From positions 1-27,581 of the forward strand of contig JBBMKC010084974.1 in the NCBI GenBank assembly GCA_037834085.1: DNA of 27,581 bases, read 5' to 3'. The stretch is from Bipalium vagum. Its lineage: Eukaryota; Platyhelminthes; Tricladida; Geoplanidae. Each line of letters opens with the position of its first letter. Position 1 is the stretch's first letter. Shown here piece after piece: positions 12,401-24,400 of this stretch. Made by a program: the position numbers and the translations under genes. Under the pieces are notes generated by a model that did no database searches, was not told where the DNA came from, and saw only the letters and a list, made by a program, of their open reading frames with translations.

Positions 12401-15400
12401 ATATTGTTACATCGATGCGGGGGCGATATTGAAAAAGGAGGCTCGACTCCGCTCATGGAGTCGGCACAAGAAGGTCATTTGGAAATCGTTAAAGCTCTCG
12501 TATGTATGGGAGCCAACATCGAAGCAAAAAATGCCAGCGATGAAACCAGTTTACATTTTGCAGCCGAAAACGGACACGTTGAGGTGAGCGATTAATTAAA
12601 TTTCGATTAATGATCAATAATTACCCCTCCCCTCTCTACCGGGTTATTCTCAGGTCTGTCTCTATTTGTTGGAGTGTAATGCTAACATTCACCACACGTC
12701 AGAAGGTGGACGAACGGCTCTCATGAAAGCAAGTCGAGCAGGAAATCTCAGTGTTGTGATCCTGCTTGTTGAAAGAGGGGCGTGTATCGATCAGTTGACA
12801 CTACAAGAAGACCACAATGCACTGAGTCTGGCGTGTGCCAATGGTCATTGTAAGGTATGAAAGAATTATGTTTTAAAGTTTAAATTTTTCAATCGATTTT
12901 CATTTAAAAATCGAAATAAATTGATATTAATTAAATGATATTAGTAGATTTATTGATTTTTCATTAATCCTTTTCTGCTACTCAATCTGTATTTTGTCAT
13001 TTTTAATACGAAAATCCTTGTTGCGTTTCGATTTTTTTTGTTAACGAAACATCTCAACGAATGTTTTAACTATTGATTTTTAAATTTACATTATTCTTTT
13101 AGTAAATAATATTAATATTTTAACATTTCTAATTTACAAATATCGTCATTCTTGGAAATATTTATTTAATGTCAATATTAATTTTTTCAAGTATCCAAAA
13201 ATGTTATCGATTATAAATCAATTTTTTCGCATCGTTTCAGGTCGTTGAATATCTTTTGAAAGCCGGTGCCGATCCCACTATCAAACTGAAAGATAATTGC
13301 ACCGTTCTCATAGAAGCGTCGCGTGCCGGTCATTCCGATGTAATTGAGACCCTGTTAAAGGAAAATCGGCGAAATAAAAAATTTGGTACCGTCACCACCA
13401 ATACCAATCAACCCGGTCAGCATTTGTGTTCCAACAGCTCTAATTTGGCCAATATTGAAATGGATATCAACGACGTTCAGCACTTTACCAGTCAATACCC
13501 ACCGATGGACGATCTGGATAGTTTTAGTATGATAACTAGTGACGATAAAGTGATGTTTTTAACGATTAAACCCCTGACAGTAATGCAGCAAGCTGCCGCC
13601 AATCAGCATCAGCATCAACTACCTTCACCATCGTCCAACATTGGTTCTTCCAATCGATCTTCAGAAAATTGTACATTGACCGCAAATCCTTTATCATCTT
13701 CTCATGTACAATCAGTTCCAAATGTTTTACAGTTCCAACCATGTCACATCACAAATAATTGTGCAGCGGTGACAACCAATGGCACGGAAATTCAGTCGAA
13801 ATCGAGTTTCAATCTCCAAATCATGAACAACGTCTTACCGAATGATCAAATGATTAACGATGACCACATGAAATATATAAGACCACTGTTTTTAACAAAT
13901 GAAATTCCAGACCCCCCCTCCAATTCGCCGCCTATGCCGCCAACGTTCTCCAATTGCAGTTCCAATCAAGTATTTATTGAATCGAACAACACGCTTTTGT
14001 CCTTGAATGATTCGAATCTTTCCATGTCTCTCGTTGGAATTGAGAACCAGAAACTTTTGCGGAACATACTGGATCCAAATTCTCCCAATATCGAAGAATG
14101 GGTGCAATACATTTGTCCGAACTTCAACAACAACCTCTATGCGTCGTCGGATCAAAATTATGAGTCATTGTCAAAACTCAATCTCCTCCAGACTGAATCC
14201 ATGAGTGCTGGCGAATTGCCTCAATTGCTGCAACAAACCAACAGCACTATCATCGTCGGAAACAATGGCGGTAGCGGTAGTAGTGGATGTGGTAGTGTCA
14301 TCGTTGGTGGGGGAAGCACGCAACAGTTTCACAGGAAAATCAAAAAGGCAAAACATTCAGACAATTACAGTGGGCACAGTGACATTTGTCGAAATTGTCC
14401 CTACTCTTACCATCAAAGATTGGCTGCACCTGTTTCACCGGAAAAATCGATTTCAATTGAAACCAATTGTGGAGTTTACAGATATCCCGGTGAAGGAGTT
14501 GAATGTGACAATGAGGGGGCACCGAAGGCCAAAAACTACCAGAAAGAAATGGCTTACAGAGACCAGTTCAATAACAACGACTCCAACAAAGATTGTGTTG
14601 TAAGTGAGATTTTCTTTGTGTTTCCATTGATTTTTTATTTAGTTAATAAAAATATTAACAATAACACTAATAAAATGAATAATATTATATGGTAATATTG
14701 ATTTTTTATCTATTACAACTAGACAAGTTTTCAAGGAAACAGAGATTTATCTATTGATATTGATTTTCTAAAATATCACAATAAAATATATCCTATATAA
14801 TAATATTTATTGGTCTTATCGTTTTTCTTTGTTACGCTTAACAATGAATATAGTCTAGTTTAACGTCTGTATTTTTATATCAATTGTGAGAAGAAAGAAG
14901 ACAAGGAATTTTTTTTCATATAGCATAAATGTCTTAAAGCTGAAGTTGAAAGGATATTATTATTAATAACTATTATAGATTTTAATTATACTAATAGATA
15001 GTTATAGTAATTATAAGAATAATCTATAATAATAATAAATCTTATAATAATTAAAATAATAAGAAATTAGAGTTCGTTAAGCAGGTATTTGGTAGGTTAT
15101 TTGTTGTGAACTATGTATAATTATAATAATCAATATGGATGGAATAGAGAATTATCACAATTATTCAATTTAAATGAAATTTTATTGATTTTAATTTATA
15201 ATATTTTGTATGAAGTTATTTACAAATATTTTTTTATTTAGATTTTTACATCACTGAATGCATTCAAAAATAATTCCAAACTTTTGTTTTCACAATCTCC
15301 TTCTCAAAACATTTTCTTGAACAACAACAATAACAAACAATTTACTGGAGCGCCCCTGAGCTCAAATACATCGACTGGTAACGGAACAGGAGTTGGAGGT

Positions 15401-18400
15401 GGAGGAATGTTTTCAATCGATAAAGTAATTGATGACATGATCTATTCGCCGAAATCAGAATGTTCTCTCAACAACAACACCATTCAGACTTTCATCAACA
15501 CCTCCAGTTTGCCATCATACAGCAGCCAGGATAATGGTGAAACCGATGTCAAAAGAATGTTTAATTCAGTTACACCGACATCTGTCAGTCCGATAAAGGT
15601 GAAATACCGCAACCAGGGGTTATCAGCACCTTTTCAAAAACAAGTTTTACAACCCAAAAGACGTTTGCAACAAAATCAGCGTTTTCCTCAATCCAATCTT
15701 TCTCAAATCCAATCTTCCACATCCTCAGGATGTTCAGAACACAAACTGTCTCCTCTAACCAAACCAATCTTTCAATCGGATCAATTTTTGCTTTCATCGA
15801 CACCGGTCAGTCAGAATATTTTCGATTCCATCTCTTTCATTCCGCAAGTAATTTACTTTTTCAATGGATTTTATTTCGTTTCTTAATGCACATCGAATCA
15901 TAAAATGTATCATTGATTTAAAATTTACCATTCTCTATTGAGAATATTGATTTTTAATATTTGCTGATTTTTCCAATAAATCTTTCCTTTCTGTATACAC
16001 ACGCCCTGATGTTTAATCTATACAATTCATAAATTTTTGTGAAAATATTTTAGTAAAACATTGATATTTTAAAATCACTAAAGTCCAATGGAGAAATGTG
16101 TTTTAAGCTGTGGTATTAATAACAAAAAATCGATTTTAATTTTAATTTTTAAAAATTTATTAAATTAATCAACTTTTAAGATATTTATTTAATGAAAAAA
16201 ATTCAATAATAAAAATTAATTATTTATTATATATCAAAAATATCAAAATATTAAAATAAATATTTATTATTACGAAAAAAATCAATTTCGGTGATAATTG
16301 GATTAGTGTGGGAATATATTACTTTTACAATGTCTAATTGAGCTAATTTGATTTATTTCGTTCGAAATCTAAAATTATTAAATGTTATTTTTAACCAATT
16401 AGAATTGATTGAATTATTTCTTTATTTATGTTAAATTTTTGTAAATCAATAATAAGATTAGTTAGAGATTTCTCTTAAATGAATTTAATCTTTCAAAAAT
16501 TAACAAAACCGTCTTTGAATTTTTCTATTACTTTAAAGTTTCCAAATAAAATTAATCAATAATTATAAAATAAAATATTTTTTTGAATAATCAATATATT
16601 TAAGCGAATCATTTTAAAATAAATAAATTAAAGATTAAACCAATTAACATTATTCGAATGTTTTATTTGTCCTACTTAAAGAATTCTGTCTGAGTAATTG
16701 ATTTTACTGATTATTCAATCAATAGCGATTATTAATTTGAACTTAAGAGTCGCTTATACAATCAATAATTTATTTTCCCCAGTGGTCTATTTTGACAATT
16801 AGTTTTTCATTTAAAACAGAATTCGATATCGAGTAAGAAATTGCTCTTCTATTTCACAGTTTTAGTAATATTAAAAAAGTAATTATAATTTTAGAAATAA
16901 CATAACCATATAATCAATAATAATATGGTATAATAAATTTAACATAATTTATTTTTTTAATAAAATCTGTCCAGGAATCAAATTGCAACTTCAATACGAA
17001 TTTCACATTTCCGGACAAGAGTTTCTCCAGTGACGAACGAGTAGAAATATACCAGCAAACGATGCTAAATGATTTGCAGTCATCGAATAACATGTTGTCC
17101 TCACACGTGTGTCAATTGCCCCAGGATTGCAGCACCAAGCACGGTCTGATGTCGCCGAGCTACCATTTGGATTTCATGCCGAAAATCATCATGGACAACT
17201 GTGATATTCCAAAATGCAAACCGGGCACTACCGTGATCAGTACCAGCAACAGTATTGAAAATCTGGAAGTAGTCGAAGAAATGGACAACGAAGATAATGA
17301 CGAGGACGACGATTTTGAATCGGAAATCGAAATAGATCACTGTAATTCTTCTCCTTTCAATAACAGCTCAATCAATCATTCGAATTGCATGAAACACAAT
17401 TGCAAAAAGAAACTGAATGTCAACGTATGCACGGAATCGTTACAAGAGTCTCCATTGTCTCTGGCATGTTCCGGCGGTCATTTAGAAGTGGTGAAATTAT
17501 TGATTAACAGCGGTGCAAAACTGGAACACAGAGATAAAAAGTCCCAGACTGCTCTTCACGTCGCCGTTCTCAATGGCCACGTGGAAGTCGTCAAATTTCT
17601 GCTCGATTCTGGTGCCGATATCGAATCTATGGTTGAACGAACGAAGGACACGGCACTATCAATCGCTTGTGCCAATGGGAAATATGATATCGTAGAAGTT
17701 CTCGTTAACAGAGGTGCTGTGATTGAACACAGAAACATTTCCGATTATACGCCGCTTAGTCTGGCTGCTTCCGGTGGGTATGTGGATATCATCAAGTTTC
17801 TGCTCAAGAACAATGCCGAAATTAATTCGAGAACCAATAGTAAATTGGGTATCAGTCCTCTAATGTTGGCAGCCATGAACGGGCACGTCAATGCTTTGAA
17901 TGTGTTGCTGGAAAATGGATCGGATATTAACGCTCAAATCGAAACAAATCGTAATACGGCACTGACACTGGCATGCTTTCAAGGGCGCAGTGAGGTCGTA
18001 TCTCTTTTGGTGGAAAAGAAAGCCTACGTAGAACACAGAGCCAAAAGCGGACTGACACCTCTCATGGAAGCAGCTTCACAAGGCCATGTCGAAGTCGGCC
18101 GAATTCTCATCTCGGCTGGTGCCGAGGTCAACGCAGCCCCAGTTCCGTCATCACGGGAAACTGTTTTAATTATTGCTGCCGATAAAGGTCATACAGAATT
18201 CGTCAAATTACTTTTATTACAGTAAGTAATGAGATAAGATGATGAAAATGTGTTAATATTGATTTCAGTGGTGCTATTGTTGAGGCACGCAACAAAAAAG
18301 GCGACACTCCACTCTGGTTGGCTTGCAATGGTTAGTAATGATTATCTACAGAATGTATATCTGTTTTGCTTCATCGTCTTTTTCTCTTAATTCAGGTGGT

Positions 18401-21400
18401 TATATCGACGTTGTTATACTCCTTATCGATTATAAAGCCGACGTCAATAGTGCCGACAATCGAAGAATAACTTGCTTGATGATTGCATTCAAAAAGGGTC
18501 ACATCCAAGTCGTTAAAGAATTGGTTAAATATGTCACCCAATTCCCATCTGAGCATGACTGCAATAAACATCTGAAGTCTATAAAGGATGCTGAAAAGGT
18601 TTTTTCACCTTTTAATTCTTTTAAAAATGAGCATTTCGCAATATTTTCTCTTTATTGAGTGTTATTATTATTAATGATTAATTAAATTTTACATATTAAA
18701 TCAATTTATTGGTTTCCTTTATTTATTTTATTTAATCAATAGATTTGTTAAAATAGGTTTTTAATTATATATGGATCCTGCTTTTTTTAAAAACAGAAAC
18801 AGGTTGATTTTATTTCAATTTTTATTATTCTTAACAAAGAACATGTAATTTTCTTAATTTTTGTTTTAAAAATTAGGAAAAACAAAATTGTACACTTAAA
18901 AATTGAATATTCTATAATTAAAATCGATTTTGATATTTTTTATTCATTCACAATTTTGAAAGTCTATCCAGGTTTAATAATATCTTACCGATTAATTTTG
19001 ATTAAGATCGATATCAATCACATAAATAATCACTTTTCCTTTCTCTCTTGTTTTGTTTAAGAAAAAGCTACTTGATCTCATTTAAGAGATAATTAAAAAA
19101 ATCAATCAGGGTTGGTTATTTTTCAATTTTAATGTAAAGACTCAAAGAGAGTGAACCGAAATAGAAGTCCTCGATCATTATTTCTCCTTAAATCGGTGTT
19201 TGAAAGCGTCTGTACTATCGACCGTATTAATGGAAAATTTGATACTCTTGTTGAAAATCAAGTTCACAATCGATTAAGTATGTTTGAGAAATATTTCTTT
19301 TTCCGGCAAAATAACCTTTTTCTATAATTAAATAATATGAAATTATGATAATTATATTGATTCTATTGATCGAAAATTTTTTTTCCTAATTTGTTGGTTT
19401 TTAGAAAAATTATTTTTAAAAAAACTTAATCATATGATAGGTTATCGATTGTAAAAACATTTTTAAGTAGCGATCGATAGATTATAATATTATTGATTGA
19501 AAATATCAAGTGAAGTGTGATTATTAGTCAAGGTCATGGTTTTCTAATAATTGCGACATGAAAATCATTGTCGAGAATCAATGAACCATGGTGATTGCAG
19601 TGTTTAGAGAAAGTGAATTTTAGTTACAGAATAGCTTTTGTTACACACTCACCGTCACAGACAGATACAAATATAGACAATCACACACATGCACATACTC
19701 TCAAACGAAATTAAGACATTAATAATAATAATTTAAATAAGTATAAAAAAATATAATTTCTCAATTTTGTTACAGTTATGCTTATGCACACGTGACTATT
19801 TAAAAAATGCACTTTTTGTGTGGATGTGTACAGTTTGTGTCTGGTCTCCAAAATGAGTATGGAAGGTGTGTGCGTGTGCGCTCTGTATTTCTCTAATACT
19901 CTTGGCCTATCACAATGAGTTGCTCAGTTGTCATTCACGTTCTGCATGCCAATGTCAAATCTAATCAATATGACATAATTTTATTCTCATTGCTTCTCCT
20001 ACAATCGACGAACATTGTCTCTATCTATTGTTTCTCTTTGGATTTATTTGAAAACAAAACTTGGACAAAATCGATCTATACATATCGACATCGAACATGT
20101 TTCTTCTCATCTCCGGCTGTTTTGTTTTGTCAATATTTTTCTATCGATTTCCAGAAAAATCTGGCTCTAGATGACGTTCAACTCATTGTTGGAATCTCAG
20201 TATATGCCTGAATCGATTTTGAGTCGACACGTGGATGATAGTAACGGTTGCAAATCGATATTCAATTCAGCTCTGTTGATATTTAACGCTGTGTATAAGG
20301 ACAGATCGAATGTGGAATCAAATTTTTATGTCGATCGATCATCAATATTGATAATGGACAATGACGTTGATGATGATAACAAGTGTATTGATAACGATGG
20401 CAGTTACAGCACTGGTGACGGTGACTATTATTATAATACTAATAATAACCACGATGATGATTATGAAGATGATAATGATGAAGGAGATAATGATGAAGAT
20501 GGTGAAAATGATGAATTTGATGACGATAACGATTACAGTGACTCGTGTTCACATCACATTGGATTATCAATCGAAATTGATAAGGCGGCTCATCGAGGCT
20601 ATCATAATAGTAATATTGATTTAGTAAGTACCAGGTCGAGTCTTAGATGAAATTAAAATAGGTCTCAGTATATTATTATTATTATTGTCATTGGCAAAAA
20701 AATTATTAATAAAAAGAAATAAATAAGATTTTTATTGATCGATTTTTTTAGATATCTGTTTTTTACAGTGCTATTTATTATTAAAATTAATAATATCATG
20801 ACTTAAAAAAATACTATTGTTGAATTGATCTTTTATTTTTTTGAAATTTAGGATTTAATCAATAAATGTGAAACATGCAAAGAAATTATTCTCAAGGCGA
20901 AGGAACGCCAGGAATATGAAGCGGCCAAGAATGCTAAAGATCTTTTGAAACAGGTTGAAGAAGAAAAAAAGGCCAAAGAACAGAAAGAGGTGAAGCAGGC
21001 CAAGAAAAGAGAAAAGAAAAAGGCTAAGAAAAAAGCAAAGCAAGACAAAGAGGATTCACCGAAAAACGAAATGAAAGATATTCACGATGAAATGATCATG
21101 TCGAAAAATCAGAATGATTATTTAGGGAATTATTTTTTTGAGGACTCTGAAGCAAAACTGAGATCGACGACCAGCTCCAGCCATCATAACAATGAAAATA
21201 TTAATCCCGAAACTCATACGACGACATCTTCAACATCGACAGCATTAGCGCCGTCAGCAGCACCGGCAACTGCAACATCCACCACAACGACTACTTCGAC
21301 AACAGCAGCGACATCAGCAATTAATAACATCGGTAGTAACAGTAATAGCAACAGCTTCAGTAACAGCAACAATAACAAATCCTTTACTATCATCTCCACC

Positions 21401-24400
21401 TCTACCACTTTAACCACCAACAAAGCCTCAGTGAAACAATCATCATCAAAAGCGTCGGAAGTAGATCACAACCATAAAACTAAATCCTTCAATGGAGTTG
21501 TCATAGCAACCGAAACAAAATCAAAAAAATTAATCAATGGAATAGTGTCGTCAGTGAAGAAAGATGAACAAGTTGTCCCGGAGGCATACAAAGAGCCATT
21601 TGTGTCTTCCAACGTTCCAAATACAGTTGTAGATATGTTTCCCAGCAAATCGACTAATGTCACTATAAAAGGAGGAGGAGGAAGCGGAGGAGGATCAGGA
21701 AATTCGTGGATTCACATAAGTTCAAGTAAAAGTGCTCCGTCGAATAAAATGGATGAAAACATGAGCAGCAGTCATTGGCAGAAAATCGGCGGCAACAAAA
21801 AGAAACTAGACATTCAAGTAAACAAAAAGGATATCGGAAAAGTTATCGGTCAGGGTGGTTCGGTAGTCAATGCCATTCGATATATAACCGGCGCTCATAT
21901 CGATATTGACAGTATAGCCAATGAGCTGGACGAAAGAACTGTCCATTTGAAAGGTTCCTCAGATGCCGTGCACAAAGCCAAGGAATTCATTTGCGATCTT
22001 GTTAAGGGCAAAATTACCGGTAATCACATAATTCAGGAATCGGAAACGTATTTATCGAAACACATGAGTAGTGGTAGTGGCTCAGGTGGAGGTAGCGTTG
22101 GAGGTAACAGTGGCGGTGGTGGTGGTCAGAGACTGTCGGCATCGGAATACAGTACTACCATGAGCAGTGGAGCTAACGATACCGAGTTTACTAAGTCAAC
22201 AAAACTAACACGTCACAATGGTAAGGCCGGAAAGCTCAGTGGATACAACAGCAAATTCAACCTGACAACTGTGACTAGCAACAGTAGTGGAAATAACAGT
22301 GGTGGTGGCATCATCAATAACAATAATCTCCAATATGGATTCTCTAAATCATCCGTCAAGGGATCCGATTTTGCCACTGTGGCAGCGGCCGGAATCGTGC
22401 CTGCTGTCAATGCCAGCAGTGGAGGACCTGGTAACCAATCAGCACAGAGAGTGAAATATTCGGAAAAAATCACATATAATGGAACTACTTATCACAATAC
22501 CCATTTTCCGAGCTTATCTGAAGTCAATGCCGATTCATTTGCAGTCGCCAATCAATCTTCTTCATCGTCATCGGAACCGTCAGGTAACAAGACTTCAGTT
22601 GTTCCAGGTTGCCTGGCAACGGAAAATGACATGATAACCGTGTTTGGACAGAGTCACAATATTAATAATAATAATAATGAAAAGGAGAGTTCCATGGTAA
22701 ATGAGCCCTTGGAAGTCAATACCAATATTCAGAGCATGACGGTTGTTGGTAGCAACGGTGGGGGTGGTGCTGGCAGTGGAAGTTGTAGTGGCAGTGGTGG
22801 AGTTGGAGGATTAGGATGTGGGAGTAATAACGGTGTGGTTGGTAATAATAATGGTGCCACGAATTTATCATTTGTTCAAGTCTTACCGTCCAATAATAAT
22901 AACAATGTGTCGAAATCATTTCCATTGGCTCCCGGTTCAGAAAGAAGTCTTTATCAACGAACATACAACTCGACTCCTGAGCATTCTCCACAAATAGAAA
23001 ACAGTGCTAGCAAACCGACAAATTCTAAATCGATTGCAGCAATGTCGTCTTTTGTCGATACCTCCAACAATTCGTCGGAACACACAATCGGTTCCAGTAA
23101 TTCCGACAAAGACGACAACAACAATGTGGGTGACTTTGGCAATTCTAATGTAAACAACAATAGTTCCGGTCACATGATGAGCTCGATAAGCAGCCTGCAC
23201 AATTGGACACATATTCACACTGACCTTCACCAGCACCAGCACTTGCAAACAGCACAAGTACCGGCCCCGGTTCCTCCACCACCGACGTTACAGTACAACG
23301 AATTTACAGCGAAACCTTCATATCCATCCGATTCGTTGACGATGATGAGCAAGTTGAATAACACTGACAATTCTTTATCAATTATCGATTATGAGGTTTT
23401 GAGTCATTATCCAAAATTACAAAGCCTCAACCCAAAAGCCGAGGCTTTTTCACCGGCAGCGATTAATAATAATTTGGCAGCAACCAATAGCAACTGTTAT
23501 GGTTTGAAGGCAGAGGATTTGTATTATAACATCAACGGAACCATGTCCTTGAATCCGTCTGCAAACATTTTCAAACCACGTAATGTGATTCCAGTGCTCG
23601 GAGGTACCGGTGGCGGTGGTATAGGGAATGCAATCGGTTCAGTGATTCAGCCACCTGGGTCACTTTCGATTAACAGCACCAGTAACGTTGGTGGCGGAGG
23701 TGGTGGTGGTAGTGTCGTTGGTGCTGGTTCCGTTAGCGTAGGAGGAGGAGTTGGTTATAGAGATAATAATGCCACAAATATAAATTTAGCACAGAAAAAT
23801 CAATCGAAATTCGATCATAATATCGTTGTCAATAGCAACAACAATAGTAATAGCAATAATAACAGTAGTAACAATAACAGTAGCAATCCGACATTGAAAG
23901 GCGGCAACATGAAGGGGGGTTCATCTGTCGCTGTCGCTGCCTATTCTTCTGTTCACCAGAATGTGTCGTCAAATACGCAACTTCTTCCATCGCTGTCGTC
24001 AACTGTGCAAAATTATTGCGCAAACAATCACCAGCAGTCTTTTGTCGTTCCCCCACAAGAAGAGCGCGTAATTCGACTCCAGGATCACATTAATAAAGCA
24101 ATCAACATATTGATTAGTACAACAAATTACAATCAAAACATGGCCGAAGCCGCGTTTAGCAGCTTCATGCGCTCGGCCAATTTGGATTTGAACAGCCACC
24201 TAACGAGCTCCGAATTCACGGCTCTCATCAATAACATCATGAACCAGAGCCCCAATCCACCGCCACCAACGGCACCGCTTGGCATCAATACGCCTAGTAA
24301 TATTTCTCAGCAAATCTCATTTCTTCCAACCAACAATAGTGGGGGTGGTGGTGGAGGAGGAGGTGGTGGAATCAATTGCACACTGCCACCACCACCACCA

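Larger units (their letters stand above)
18599..20851 (+). other. mask: Mask intron, 2.25 kb, with possible internal exon
   Basis: The first kilobase is typical AT-rich intron. From about 19550 the base composition rises and the candidate promoter and acidic exon described separately occur. A TATTATTATTATTATTG tract follows at about 20669. Confidence 0.8.

Noticed and set aside
14171-14356. Minus-strand and alternate-frame open frames over the linker exon
   Set aside because: They are shadows of the long Ser/Asn/Gly-rich plus-strand frame; their Thr/Asp runs mirror its repeats.
19915-20211. 98-codon open frame in the intron
   Set aside because: No recognisable motif, its reading frame conflicts with the acidic candidate exon, and it has no suitable donor at its end.
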